Below, piece after piece: positions 44,601 through 57,768 of a stretch of 64,000 nt of DNA (positions are counted from its first letter, which is position 1; the number at the start of each line of letters is the position of its first letter). The position numbers and the translations under genes are program-made. A model generated the notes under the pieces. That model ran no database searches. It saw nothing but the letters and a program-made list of their open reading frames with translations, and was not told where the DNA came from. Location: the NCBI GenBank assembly GCA_041281825.1, contig CP166298.1:4960001-5024000 (forward strand). Reading direction: 5' to 3'. Source of the DNA: Paenibacillus_D tarimensis_A (GTDB taxonomy: Bacteria; Bacillota; Bacilli; Paenibacillales; Paenibacillaceae).

Positions 44601-45433
44601 TATCCTTTTACCCCCGTTGACGCTAATCCGCCTACAATGTACTTCTGCAAGATAAGGAATAGAATGGTCATTGGAATAATCGAAATAATCGATGCTGCCA
44701 GAATGGAATTCCAGTCCACGCCCATATTTCCGATATAGTTCTTGATGGCGATTTGAATCGTATATTTCTTTTGATCCGATAATACGAAGAGCGGGAGCAC
44801 GTAGTCGTTCCAACGCCACATAAACGAGAAGATCGTCAACGTTACGGTAGCGGATGATGCGAGCGGTAGCATAATGGCTCGGAAAATTCTCCACTCGCTT
44901 GCTCCATCGATTCGAGCCGCCTCTACCATATCCAATGGCACGGACAGATAATGCTGCCTATAAAGAAAGATCCCCGTTGTCGTCGTTACAGAGGGAAGAA
45001 TGACCCCCCAAATATTATTATATAAGCCCACTGCGCTTATGACGGAAAACACGGGAATCGTTAATGTTTCACCCGGGATTAGCGTGCCTAGCAAAAATAC
45101 GCCAAATATGAGATTGACATATTTGATCTCTCTTCGATAAATCGCAAGCGCGTAACCGCACATAGAGCTGATAATAAGCGTGATCAGCGTTCCCACGACA
45201 GCGAGGAAGAAGCTGTTGTAGATATATCCGGCGAATCCGTCCTGCATGACTTTAAAATAGGAGTCTACCGTAAAGTTTTTCGGCCACCATTGCAATGGTC
45301 TGGAAAACAGTTCGGAAGACGGCTTAAACGAGCTTAACAGGAGCCATAGAATAGGAAAAATAAAAACAAATGTGACGATATAAGTCAGAACCGACGTCCC
45401 TGCATATTTCAAGGGTGCATATTTCGTATTCAC
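44600..45433 (-). CDS. Sugar ABC transporter permease, MalG type
   Basis: This 277-aa inner-membrane permease has six helices and the cytoplasmic EAA loop, seen as MVEAARIDGASEWRIFRAIM LPL. Typical flanks are FPILWLLLSSFKPSSELF at the N-terminus and IAASIISIIPMTILFLILQK-like sequence with YIVGGLASTGVKG at the end. It pairs with the MalF-type subunit directly upstream (the two genes abut or overlap by 1 base). No ATPase gene is in the cluster, so a shared MsmX-type ATPase encoded elsewhere is likely, as for other Bacillales sugar importers. Confidence 0.88.
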   Translation of the reverse strand: MNTKYAPLKYAGTSVLTYIVTFVFIFPILWLLLSSFKPSSELFSRPLQWWPKNFTVDSYFKVMQDGFAGYIYNSFFLAVVGTLITLIISSMCGYALAIYRREIKYVNLIFGVFLLGTLIPGETLTIPVFSVISAVGLYNNIWGVILPSVTTTTGIFLYRQHYLSVPLDMVEAARIDGASEWRIFRAIMLPLASSATVTLTIFSFMWRWNDYVLPLFVLSDQKKYTIQIAIKNYIGNMGVDWNSILAASIISIIPMTILFLILQKYIVGGLASTGVKG

Positions 45434-46320
45434 TAGTATGTCTCCCCTCCCTTGCTCGCTTTAAACTGCACATAAGCGATGACGATAAATACGAGCATAA
45501 CTACGGTAGAAATTGCGGAGGCATACCCATACTCATTCTGATTAAAGCCTTTGGAAAAGATATACTGAATAATAAAAGTGGTCGAGGTTCCAGGTCCCCC
45601 TAGCGTAATCCCTTGCACCACTGCGTATTCCTTCAATAAATTTATGGTGGACAAGAGCAAAACCAGAAAAGTTGTCGGAGCAAGCATCGGAACTGTTATT
45701 TTGAAAAAAGATTGCAATGCCGATGCGCCGTCAATACTCGCCGCTTCGTACAAATCGCTTGAAATATTTTTAATACCGCCCACATAAATGATCATATAGA
45801 ACCCGGCAGCAGCCCAATTGACAGCAAAGCCGATGACGAAGGTCGCCAGCATCGGATTAAGCGCCCACTCCATCGCCGTACCGCCCAGGCTTTCAATAAT
45901 ATAGTTTACAATTCCGTATTCTTGGCTGTACATCCAATTGATGGTTACTCCAACGACGAGTGGAGACAACAATACCGGGATATACAGCATCGTTCGAACC
46001 ATGCCTTTCCCTTTTACATAACGGTTCGTTACCAATACGGCAAGCAGGAGCGGAATCACAACCATAAACGGCAAACAAAGCAAAGTGAAGATAAACGTTC
46101 TTCCCATTGCGGAATAGAAATTGTTATCAGCAAACAATTTGCTGTAATTTTTCAGCCCGACAAAATCCATTGTCTTCCAACCATCATAATTCGTAAAAGA
46201 AAAACCGATACTGAGTATTAAAGGGATCAGAAAAAAAACAGTAAACAACAAAACGCAAGGGGCGATAAACAACCAAAATGTTATCTTATAGCGATTTTTC
46301 AGCCGATTCTTTAATGCCAT
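45433..46320 (-). CDS. Sugar ABC transporter permease, MalF/UgpA type
   Basis: This 295-aa permease has six helices. It opens with WLFIAPCVLLFTVFFLIPLI and carries the EAA loop YEAASIDGASALQSFFKITV PML followed by TINLLKEYAVVQGITLGGPG. It forms the import channel with the MalG-type subunit. Between this gene and the binding-protein gene upstream lies a stable hairpin (46361-46440), which would lower permease expression relative to the binding protein. Confidence 0.88.
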   Translation of the reverse strand: MALKNRLKNRYKITFWLFIAPCVLLFTVFFLIPLILSIGFSFTNYDGWKTMDFVGLKNYSKLFADNNFYSAMGRTFIFTLLCLPFMVVIPLLLAVLVTNRYVKGKGMVRTMLYIPVLLSPLVVGVTINWMYSQEYGIVNYIIESLGGTAMEWALNPMLATFVIGFAVNWAAAGFYMIIYVGGIKNISSDLYEAASIDGASALQSFFKITVPMLAPTTFLVLLLSTINLLKEYAVVQGITLGGPGTSTTFIIQYIFSKGFNQNEYGYASAISTVVMLVFIVIAYVQFKASKGGETY

Positions 46321-46360
46321 AGGTTTCTCACATCCTTCAAACCTCCGGTGTACTTAAATA

Positions 46361-46440
46361 AAAAGACCGCTGCTGTATCGAATGAGCTATCGATTCCAGT
46401 AAAATCAACACCATTTTATACAGAGCGGTTTTTTTATTTT
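46361..46440. terminator. Intercistronic hairpin between binding-protein and permease genes
   Basis: GACCGCTGCTGTAT pairs with ATACAGAGCGGT around a 40-base loop, with T/A runs on both sides. It is probably a leaky terminator or RNA-stabilising element. Confidence 0.6.
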
Positions 46441-46459
46441 TATCTGTATATCTTATCTA

Positions 46460-47770
46460 TTAATACTTCATGCTCCAACCCGATTTTTCGGCCAGCGCCT
46501 TTGCAAACCCGTCGAGGGCCTGTTTCGCGGTAATTTCGCCGCTTACCGCCCGCTTGATCGCATCGCGGTATTCATTGTCAAGGAAAGTTCTCCATGCCGA
46601 GCTTTCATCGATCATGAAAAGATCGGATACGTTGCCGACTTCGGCTTGCAAGATTTGATAGTCCTTTTTGCCTTCTTCCGTTTGCGGTTCGTAAATGACA
46701 TTATTGAGTGCCGACAAGCCTTTGTCATTATTCAAATAATTTTTGAAATTGTCTTGTTCAAAAAACCATTGAACGAAGCTTTTAGCCGCTTCTTTATTTT
46801 TGGCATTCTCCGGAACGGCTACGGCGCCACCGCCAATAATTGCGGATCTTCCCGCCGAGCCTTTCGGCGAAGGCATTACGCCAAACTTGAATGATTTAAT
46901 ATCATTGGAGAAGGAGCTGTAGTTCCAGGAGCCGGACAAGTAAATCCCTACATCGCCGTTTTTGAAGTAATCGGCCGGATTGTCGGATGTGCCGCCGCTC
47001 CAGATCGCTTTAGGCATTACTTTATTGTTTTCTTCAATGAAGCGTTCCAGTGTCGCTACGTTTTGCGGGCTATTCACCGCTACCGCAAAGGAATCTCCCG
47101 CCTTCTCTACGAGCGAGCCGCCGTTTGCGTAGACCAGATTGTCATAACGGGCACGGGAAGGATCTGCCGCGAAGCCGTATTTCACGCCGCCCTTCTCTTG
47201 CAATACAGCCGCGTTCGCATAAAGCTCATCCAATGTCCAAGGCTGATCGACGGTAGGAACATTCAGACCCGCTTTCTCAAAAGCATCTTTATTGTAATAG
47301 ATATTGGTCGTCGTGTATTGGATCGGCAATCCGACGATTTTGTCGGAAAGGTAATCCTTACCTACGATTTTCAATGCTGTCGGAACAAATTCAGACGTGT
47401 CGACTACGGTAGACATATCGACGAATTCATCGGGATACAGCTGATGCAATCGAGTGGTTGAAATCAGATCCGGCAGGTCTTTGTTCTTCGCCATAGCCGG
47501 GAACTTTGCAAGCTGGTCGTCATAGGGTATAACAATGATATCAACCTTATTGCCCGTTGCAGCCTCCCAGTCGCGCAATGCCGTTGCAAATGGATTCCCG
47601 TTTCCCGGCTCCTCAGAAACCAATACTTTAATGGTTTGTCCGGTGATCTCCCCGCCACTGCTATTGTTTGTTTGTCCGGTGCTGTCCTTGCCGCTATTGC
47701 CGCCAGACCCGCAAGCCGCCAAGCTTAAAGCCAGAAACAGAGAAAATACTAACGAAAACATTTTTTTCAT
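46460..47770 (-). CDS. Extracellular solute-binding lipoprotein (family 1)
   Basis: A 436-aa sugar-binding protein. The signal peptide ends in LSLAAC (lipid-modified Cys near 20), followed by a Ser/Gly/Asn-rich linker. The mature protein has the family-1 periplasmic-binding fold (IKVLVSEEPGNGNPFATALR, QYTTTNIYYNKDAFEKAGLN, DVGIYLSGSWNYSSFSNDIK, AIIGGGAVAVPENAKNKEAA). It captures an oligosaccharide outside the cell for the two permeases downstream. AAAGGGGAG precedes the start. Confidence 0.9.
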   Translation of the reverse strand: MKKMFSLVFSLFLALSLAACGSGGNSGKDSTGQTNNSSGGEITGQTIKVLVSEEPGNGNPFATALRDWEAATGNKVDIIVIPYDDQLAKFPAMAKNKDLPDLISTTRLHQLYPDEFVDMSTVVDTSEFVPTALKIVGKDYLSDKIVGLPIQYTTTNIYYNKDAFEKAGLNVPTVDQPWTLDELYANAAVLQEKGGVKYGFAADPSRARYDNLVYANGGSLVEKAGDSFAVAVNSPQNVATLERFIEENNKVMPKAIWSGGTSDNPADYFKNGDVGIYLSGSWNYSSFSNDIKSFKFGVMPSPKGSAGRSAIIGGGAVAVPENAKNKEAAKSFVQWFFEQDNFKNYLNNDKGLSALNNVIYEPQTEEGKKDYQILQAEVGNVSDLFMIDESSAWRTFLDNEYRDAIKRAVSGEITAKQALDGFAKALAEKSGWSMKY

Positions 47771-47915
47771 ACTTATTCTCCCCTTTTAAATGACGTTACT
47801 TTGCGGACAATGTAAGCGCCGTCATCGTCCTATGTCACAATAATACACCCTATTCCTCACAAAAACCACTTATTTATTGCTGAAAAATAGTAGAAACATT
47901 GCATAATTTGCTCTT

Positions 47916-48332
47916 TCAATAAGGTTCATTCCATCTTCGAATACGAAAAGTGAGAATCTCATACGGACGAATCTCAAAATCAACCCATCCGTCGGTAATC
48001 GTCAGCTCCGATTGGGCCGTTTCCAATAAGTCGCACGCATGCACTTTGTGCCGAATTGACTTTTTGGATTCAAATAATGATTTGTAATTGGAAGTGGTAA
48101 TTAAATGAGTTAAAATTTCTGTCCCGTCGATGCCTCGCCAATACATGGTATCATTCGGAATCCGGTTCGTATCGTTCCAGGCAATCTTGGTCGTCATAAA
48201 GTAGTCGATTCCGCTTTTCTTCATAATCTGCGGAAGCGCCGCACTATAACCAAATACGTCGGGCAGCCACAATACTTTGTTGTCTGCATTGAACTCCTGT
48301 CTTGACGCGACTGAACAGTTGGCTTGTATTCA
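47916..48332 (-). pseudogene. GH38 alpha-mannosidase remnant
   Basis: About 140 codons remain of an enzyme of roughly 800-1000 residues. A start with AAAGGGGAATGCC before ATG 48332 (MNTSQLFSRVKTG) is followed by a frame break and the GH38 nucleophile segment (KVLWLPDVFGYSAALPQIMK, DYFMTTKIAWNDTNR). A large internal deletion then fuses it (near SLFESKK) to the extreme C-terminus (FEIRPYEILTFRIRRW). The catalytic Asp of WLPDVFGYS is present, but the rest of the active site and domains are gone. It implies that the island once processed alpha-mannosides. Confidence 0.8.
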
Positions 48333-48345
48333 TTGGCATTCCCCT

Positions 48346-49464
48346 TTATTGAATTTCCGCAGGCTTCTTCTCCAGCAATGCTTCCTGTAGCATCAGCATG
48401 GCGATGGCCTGGCCATAAGGCATCGGTTGTAATGGGATTTTTTTGTAGAAATCTTTGCTTTCCCGTCCCATGGCCGTTCCGTAAGAAACCTGCCTCACGA
48501 TTCCCTCATCATCAATCAGCTCAAAGATGGCAGAAATCGCTTTCCAGGCGCACGCCTCGTAGGAATCATCGATTAAACCGGCATGGACAGACTTCAGTAT
48601 CCCGTAAGCAATTCCGCTTGTAGCGCTTGCTTCTTCATAAGATGTTTCGTCATCCAGAAGCGTATGCCACATCCCGGACTGATTCTGATACTGTACCAGG
48701 CTATCAACCTGAGCTATAAGCGCCTCCAATAAAAACCTCCTCACGCTGCCCTCCAGAGGAACCATTTCGATAAAAGTCGGAATCGCAATGGTAATCCAGC
48801 AGTTGCCTCTCCCCCATAGCGCTTCGACAAAGTTATGGTTTCCTTGAAAGGTCCAACCGTGGAACCAGAGACCCGTTTTCCGGTCCGCCAAGTATTTAAT
48901 ATGAACCAGAAACTGATATTTGGCCTCTTCGATATAAGCTTGCCTCTGCAATATTCTCCCGATATTCGCAAGGAAAAGAACCGTCATAAACAACGTATCG
49001 TCCCATAACTCCTGCTTATTCTCCGTATCCGAGGTAATATGCTGAAAGCCGCCTTCCTTCGTGCGCGGAAGTTCATTCATAATCCACTCTGCCCATTCTT
49101 CACAAATGGCAAGATATGCGTTATTGTTTGTATGCTCATATAGGTAAGACAGCGTAAGCAGCGGAGCAGCCGTGTTGATGTTTTTGGCAGGGAGACCGTT
49201 TGCGATTTGAGAATCATAATACTCCGTTATCGTGACCAGGTAGCTCTCATTCTTCGTATTCTCGTACAGCTTCCATAGCCCGTATAGGCCAACACCCTGC
49301 GTCCATTCCCAAAATTGATATTTGCTGATATCATCGCCAGCCAAATTATGTTCCGTCATATTGTCCAAAAACACCACATCTTTCTCGTACAATACCGTCT
49401 TGAAGCTTTCTACCAATCGGTCTAATTTGGCTCTCAACTCTAATTCGTTGTTATATGGCATCAT
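48346..49464 (-). CDS. GH105/GH88-type unsaturated glucuronyl/rhamnogalacturonyl hydrolase
   Basis: A 372-aa cytoplasmic (alpha/alpha)6-barrel enzyme similar to B. subtilis YteR/YesR. Recognisable motifs are YQFWEWTQGVGLYGLWKLYE at the N-terminus, ELWDDTLFMTVLFLANIGRI with the catalytic Asp region, NFVEALWGRGNCWITIAIPT, and SGMWHTLLDDETSYEEASAT followed by SGIAYGI. These enzymes remove unsaturated uronic acid from oligosaccharides made by polysaccharide lyases. AGAAGGG precedes the ATG pair at 49464. It is the first gene of the minus-strand island and divergent from the AraC gene. Confidence 0.85.
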   Translation of the reverse strand: MMPYNNELELRAKLDRLVESFKTVLYEKDVVFLDNMTEHNLAGDDISKYQFWEWTQGVGLYGLWKLYENTKNESYLVTITEYYDSQIANGLPAKNINTAAPLLTLSYLYEHTNNNAYLAICEEWAEWIMNELPRTKEGGFQHITSDTENKQELWDDTLFMTVLFLANIGRILQRQAYIEEAKYQFLVHIKYLADRKTGLWFHGWTFQGNHNFVEALWGRGNCWITIAIPTFIEMVPLEGSVRRFLLEALIAQVDSLVQYQNQSGMWHTLLDDETSYEEASATSGIAYGILKSVHAGLIDDSYEACAWKAISAIFELIDDEGIVRQVSYGTAMGRESKDFYKKIPLQPMPYGQAIAMLMLQEALLEKKPAEIQ

Positions 49465-49648
49465 TCATTTCCCTTCTCATTGATGTTTTAACGTATGCAA
49501 CTCCCGTGCGTAGCCAGTCAAAATATAACACAGCTGATTTCGCATAATCTACTTGTTTTTTGCCAGAATAGAATAAATATATTGCAGTTATTGTTTTTCT
49601 TATTTATACTTAACTCAACTCAGGATCCATTAAGGAAGGTGACATGCT

Positions 49649-50554
49649 TTGAACGAACCCATTCTGTTATATAAACAAGCCCATGCCATTCATGTCAACA
49701 CACCCTCTGATCCATTGTTTTATTACTTTGACTATGATGAACGCTCGTATTCGATTAATATGGAATTCCAGCACTTTCATGATTTCTATGAGATTCATAT
49801 TTTATTGGATGCCAAGGCGATGCATACGATAGAAGGGAATCTATATACTATTCAACAGTATGATATCGTGCTGTTAAAGCCTTCTTTGTTGCATAAGACA
49901 CAATATCCCGAAGGCCCGCCGCATAAGAGGCTTATTATTAATTTTGCAATACCTCGGGAAATAGAAGGCCTGACCTCCGGCTATGAAGCCATATTTTCCG
50001 TATTTGACCAACCGATCCCGATTTTCAGATTTCCCGAAAAAATCCAGAAAAATCTATTTACCTATATCAACGACATCTTCAAGTTGTCGCTCAGCCATTC
50101 GCCGCACAATCCCGTTGCGATCCATTGCAAATTCACGGAATTCCTGTGCGCGCTTTATTTAAACCAGCAGCATAACAGCTATGTCCCCCAAGAGGTCGGA
50201 GACTCAACGACCCAGAAGATCTATGCCATTACATCTCACATTCACAGCAATTACAAAGAACAATTGTCGCTCGAATCGTTATCCAAGATGTTCTATATCA
50301 GTTCCTATTATTTATCTCATCAATTCAAGAAAGTGACCGGATTTACGCTGACCAGCTACATTCAAATGACTCGTATACGCACTGCGCAGTTGCTCTTGAT
50401 GAACTCGAATATGAAAATTACCGAAATTGCCGAACAATGCGGATTCACCAGCTTCTCCCAGTTCAATCGCATCTTTAATAAACATAACGATATGTCGCCA
50501 TCCGCTTATCGCCAAGCGATTGCCAAAAACCCTTTTCAAGGGGCTGTCGATTAG
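49649..50554 (+). CDS. AraC-family regulator with cupin sensor domain
   Basis: A 301-aa regulator starting at TTG 49649, just behind GGAAGGTGA. The N-terminal 160 residues are a cupin-like ligand domain (FQHFHDFYEIHILLDAKAMH, GNLYTIQQYDIVLLKPSLLH). The C-terminal 100 residues are the double helix-turn-helix (SLESLSKMFYISSYYLSHQF, RTAQLLLMNSNMKITEIAEQ, CGFTSFSQFNRIFNKHNDMS). It most likely activates the divergent GH105/importer genes in response to a sugar. The 49465-49648 region holds both promoters; none was fixed with confidence. Confidence 0.88.
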   Translation: MNEPILLYKQAHAIHVNTPSDPLFYYFDYDERSYSINMEFQHFHDFYEIHILLDAKAMHTIEGNLYTIQQYDIVLLKPSLLHKTQYPEGPPHKRLIINFAIPREIEGLTSGYEAIFSVFDQPIPIFRFPEKIQKNLFTYINDIFKLSLSHSPHNPVAIHCKFTEFLCALYLNQQHNSYVPQEVGDSTTQKIYAITSHIHSNYKEQLSLESLSKMFYISSYYLSHQFKKVTGFTLTSYIQMTRIRTAQLLLMNSNMKITEIAEQCGFTSFSQFNRIFNKHNDMSPSAYRQAIAKNPFQGAVD

Positions 50555-50685
50555 GCGGTTTCGTATGGATCGGCCGCAAAAACGATGCCCAACACAAGCT
50601 TTGTGTCGTCTTACCACGCGCATTCTTGGAGGCGTTCGCTTCAAAGGGAAGCTGAATAAGCGGAGCAGTATCTGGCCGGGATGAG

Positions 50686-50868
50686 CTAGTCACCAATTAT
50701 TGTAGCCATTAATAAAGATCCTGATGCCCCGATTTTCGGTCTGGCCGATTATGGTATTGTCGGTGATTTATTTGAGGTCGTTCCGTTATTGACAAAAGAA
50801 TTTCGTGCTTTATTACAGCAGAAAATCAAAAAAACCTGTTGATCAATGATCAACAGGTTTAATGATTA
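50686..50868 (+). pseudogene. Duplicate etfA 3' end with terminator
   Basis: From TATTGTAGCCATTAATAAAG onward the sequence repeats the last part of etfA (AINKDPDAPIFGLADYGIVG, DLFEVVPLLTKEF) in frame. It then has a different tail (RALLQQKIKKTC) and the same terminator hairpin. Differences from the copy at 42711-42890 are mainly synonymous third-base changes, so it is a diverged allele, not a recent copy. It lies exactly on the far side of the carbohydrate island. The preceding 50555-50685 holds no recognised gene. Confidence 0.8.
50830..50861. terminator. Terminator hairpin (duplicate of the etfA one)
   Basis: AAACCTGTTGATCA / TGATCAACAGGTTT lies 12 bases from the tRNA-Leu 3' end and can also end the minus-strand rRNA/tRNA transcript. 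Confidence 0.75.
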
Positions 50869-50872
50869 AGTA

Positions 50873-50956
50873 TGGTGCCGGTGAGAGGACTCGAACCTCC
50901 ACGGTTTCCCTCACGATTTTGAGTCGCGCGCGTCTGCCAATTCCGCCACACCGGCA
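50873..50956 (-). tRNA. tRNA-Leu (CAA)
   Basis: Cloverleaf on the minus strand with long variable arm, acceptor TGCCGGT / ACCGGCA, loop CTCAAAA and encoded CCA. Last gene of the tRNA cluster. Confidence 0.93.
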
Positions 50957-50960
50957 TATA

Positions 50961-51037
50961 TGGCGTGCCCTAAGAGATTCGAACTCCTGACCTTTTGATT
51001 CGTAGTCAAACGCTCTATCCAGCTGAGCTAAGGGCAC
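50961..51037 (-). tRNA. tRNA-Arg (ACG)
   Basis: Acceptor GTGCCCT / AGGGCAC, loop CTACGAA, encoded CCA. Confidence 0.95.
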
Positions 51038-51051
51038 ATAATAAAAAATTG

Positions 51052-51125
51052 TGGAGGCGCCACCCAGATTCGAACTGGGGGTAAAGCTTTTGCAGAGCTC
51101 TGCCTTACCACTTGGCTATGGCGCC
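51052..51125 (-). tRNA. tRNA-Cys (GCA)
   Basis: Acceptor GGCGCCA / TGGCGCC, loop CTGCAAA, encoded CCA. Confidence 0.95.
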
Positions 51126-51134
51126 AAATATAAA

Positions 51135-51209
51135 TGGAGCGGAAGACGGGAATCGAACCCGCGACCCTCGCCTTGGCAAGGCGATGCTCTACCGCTGAGC
51201 CACTTCCGC
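51135..51209 (-). tRNA. tRNA-Gly (GCC)
   Basis: Acceptor GCGGAAG / CTTCCGC, loop TTGCCAA, encoded CCA. Confidence 0.95.
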
Positions 51210-51216
51210 ATTTTAA

Positions 51217-51291
51217 TGGCTGGGGATCTAGGATTCGAACCTAGGCATGACGGAGTCAAAGTCCGTTGCCTTACCGCTTGGCTAATCCCCA
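51217..51291 (-). tRNA. tRNA-Gln (TTG)
   Basis: Acceptor TGGGGAT / ATCCCCA, loop CTTTGAC, encoded CCA. Confidence 0.95.
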
Positions 51292-51302
51292 ATAATCAAT
51301 AA

Positions 51303-51379
51303 TGGGGCGATCGATGGGACTTGAACCCACGAATGCCGGAGCCACAATCCGGTGCGTTAACCCCTTCGCCACGACCGCC
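51303..51379 (-). tRNA. tRNA-His (GTG)
   Basis: Acceptor GCGGTCG / CGATCGC with an extra 5' G as expected for tRNA-His, loop TTGTGGC, encoded CCA. Confidence 0.94.
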
Positions 51380-51391
51380 ACAATATGAAAT

Positions 51392-51465
51392 TGGCAGGGG
51401 CAGCAGGAATTGAACCCACACTAACGGTTTTGGAGACCGCTGTTCTACCTTTAAACTATGCCCCT
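51392..51465 (-). tRNA. tRNA-Trp (CCA)
   Basis: Acceptor AGGGGCA / TGCCCCT, loop CTCCAAA, encoded CCA. Confidence 0.95.
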
Positions 51466-51474
51466 AAGGTATAC

Positions 51475-51560
51475 TGGTGGAGGATGATGGATTCGAACCA
51501 CCGAACTCGTCAGAGAACAGATTTACAGTCTGCTGCGTTTGGCCACTTCGCTAATCCTCC
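51475..51560 (-). tRNA. tRNA-Tyr (GTA)
   Basis: Long variable arm, acceptor GGAGGAT / ATCCTCC, loop CTGTAAA, encoded CCA. Confidence 0.95.
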
Positions 51561-51564
51561 ATGG

Positions 51565-51640
<76 letters not shown>

Positions 51641-51666
51641 GTATGCAATTCCAATCTTGTTACTAA

Positions 51667-51742
<76 letters not shown>

Positions 51743-51755
51743 ATATTTAAGTTAA

Positions 51756-51832
51756 TGGCGGAGCTGACGGGATTCGAACCCGCGGTCTCCTGCGTGACAG
51801 GCAGGCATGTTAGGCCTCTACACCACAGCTCC
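51756..51832 (-). tRNA. tRNA-Asp (GTC)
   Basis: Acceptor GGAGCTG / CAGCTCC, loop CTGTCAC, encoded CCA. Confidence 0.95.
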
Positions 51833-51863
51833 ACATTATGGTTCTCGGAATAACTCCGAAGGT

Positions 51864-51944
<81 letters not shown>

Positions 51945-51964
51945 TCGATCAACTTAAAGCTTTA

Positions 51965-52040
51965 TGGTGGACGCTGACGGGATCGAACCGCCGACCCTCT
52001 GCTTGTAAGGCAGATGCTCTCCCAGCTGAGCTAAGCGTCC
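51965..52040 (-). tRNA. tRNA-Val (TAC)
   Basis: Acceptor GGACGCT / AGCGTCC, loop CTTACAA, encoded CCA. Confidence 0.95.
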
Positions 52041-52062
52041 ATAATTCAAAGCGACAAGTAAT

Positions 52063-52092
52063 ACTATACCTCAATTGTTAAGCAAAAATCAA
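52063..52092 (-). promoter_or_regulatory. Possible internal promoter in the tRNA cluster
   Basis: In the only long gap of the cluster, TTGATT (52087-52092) and TATAGT (52063-52068) are 18 bases apart on the minus strand. ATACCTCAA / TTGAGGTAT also form a dyad there, so an RNA hairpin is the alternative. Confidence 0.4.
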
Positions 52093-52120
52093 GTCTTTTT
52101 TTGAGGTATGATAAGGAAAA

Positions 52121-52195
52121 TGGTGACCCGTAGGGGATTCGAACCCCTGTTACCTCCGTGAAAGGGAGGTGTCTTAACCCCTTGACCAACGGGCC
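52121..52195 (-). tRNA. tRNA-Glu (TTC)
   Basis: Acceptor GGCCCGT / ACGGGTC, loop CTTTCAC, encoded CCA. Confidence 0.94.
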
Positions 52196-52204
52196 ATGTA
52201 TTCA

Positions 52205-52295
52205 TGGCGGAGAGAGAGGGATTCGAACCCTCGAGACGCGGTTAACGCCTACACGATTTCCAATCGTGCTCCTTCGACCACTCGGACACCTCTCC
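52205..52295 (-). tRNA. tRNA-Ser (GGA)
   Basis: Long variable arm, acceptor GGAGAGG / CTCTCC, loop TTGGAAA, encoded CCA. Confidence 0.94.
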
Positions 52296-52298
52296 TAA

Positions 52299-52374
52299 TG
52301 GCTCCCCGAACAGGACTCGAACCTGTGACAACTCGGTTAACAGCCGAGTGCTCTACCAACTGAGCTATCAGGGA
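52299..52374 (-). tRNA. tRNA-Asn (GTT)
   Basis: Acceptor TCCCTGA / TCGGGGA, loop CTGTTAA, encoded CCA. First tRNA after the 23S gene. Confidence 0.94.
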
Positions 52375-52460
52375 ACGAAAATTCCAGTGCGTTGCGCCCT
52401 GAAAACCGGATGCGAAAGGATACAGAAACATTAGCTGTTTAAGTTTCAACGGTTGTATTA

Positions 52461-55386
<2,926 letters not shown>

Positions 55387-55640
55387 TGCATTTTTCCGAA
55401 GGAAAAGATGCTTCCTTCTTCAAATGTTCTACTACTGTTGCTCACTTCGCTTACGCGAAGCTCGCGTTATTGAAACTTCAGCTAAAGGATGTTTCTGTTT
55501 TTTCGCTATCCAGTTTTCAAGGTGCAACTTAGCCGCTCTCGCGGCAGGAAAATGATCTTATCATGTCCGCCCTTGTCTGCGCAACCATCAATAATTGGCA
55601 GCCATCCGGTTCATAATAAGATGAAAGTGCATCAGCACCC
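55387..55640. other. 5S-23S spacer
   Basis: It carries no tRNA gene. It includes the hairpin-forming CTTCGCTTACGCGAAG and a sequence (CCAGTTTTCAAGGTGCAAC) typical of rRNA-operon spacers in Bacillales. Confidence 0.6.
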
Positions 55641-55757
55641 GCTTGGCAACGTCCTACTCTCCCAGGACCCTGCGGTCCAAGTACCATCGGCGCTGGAAGG
55701 CTTAACGGTCGTGTTCGGGATGGGTACGCGTGGTTCCCTTCCGCCATCGCCACCAAA
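55641..55757 (-). rRNA. rrf: 5S ribosomal RNA
   Basis: About 117 bases on the minus strand with 5' TTTGGTGGCGATGGCGGAAG, the loop CCATCCCGAACACG and the 3' end GTTGCCAAGC. It lies between the 16S and 23S genes; no other 5S follows the 23S gene. Confidence 0.93.
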
Positions 55758-55872
55758 CGGATATTCGCTTGTGAAAGTTCATTCCCGGTTAACCCGGTCT
55801 TGCTCTTTCAAAACTGACAACGAGCGAGCAACAATGCCTTGTTTATCCGGTCATCATCGTGACCGGGTAATT

Positions 55873-57428
<1,556 letters not shown>

Positions 57429-57578
57429 AAAAGTGTTTATGAATAAGCTTGTTAGCTCATACGTTTTGTTGCTGTTTCTGCAGCTCTTGATGAGCCGCAG
57501 GGCATTTCGCTCGTTGTTCAGTTTTCAAAGAACAAGGTCGTTCTTTTCGTTCACCGCCGTCTCAGCGGCGACCTTTAT

Positions 57579-57608
57579 AATATATCACAGCTGCCTACTT
57601 TAATGCAA
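57579..57608 (-). promoter_or_regulatory. rRNA operon promoter P2
   Basis: On the minus strand TTGCAT (57603-57608) and TATATT (57579-57584) are 18 bases apart, about 150 bases before the 16S gene. Confidence 0.6.
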
Positions 57609-57687
57609 GAACTATTTTTAACCAATCTTCTCGAAATTTACTCGATTTCAACTGGAGCCATGCATCTGTCAAAAGCGGCGAAATCTA

Positions 57688-57716
57688 ATTTAACACAGAC
57701 TGCAAAACAAAGTCAA
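57688..57716 (-). promoter_or_regulatory. rRNA operon promoter P1
   Basis: On the minus strand TTGACT (57711-57716) and TTAAAT (57688-57693) are 17 bases apart. The promoter lies only about 50 bases after the stop of the giant gene. Confidence 0.6.
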
Positions 57717-57768
57717 GACTCGACAAGTATTTTTTTTGATACCTATCGAGCCTGACATGGTTCAGCGT

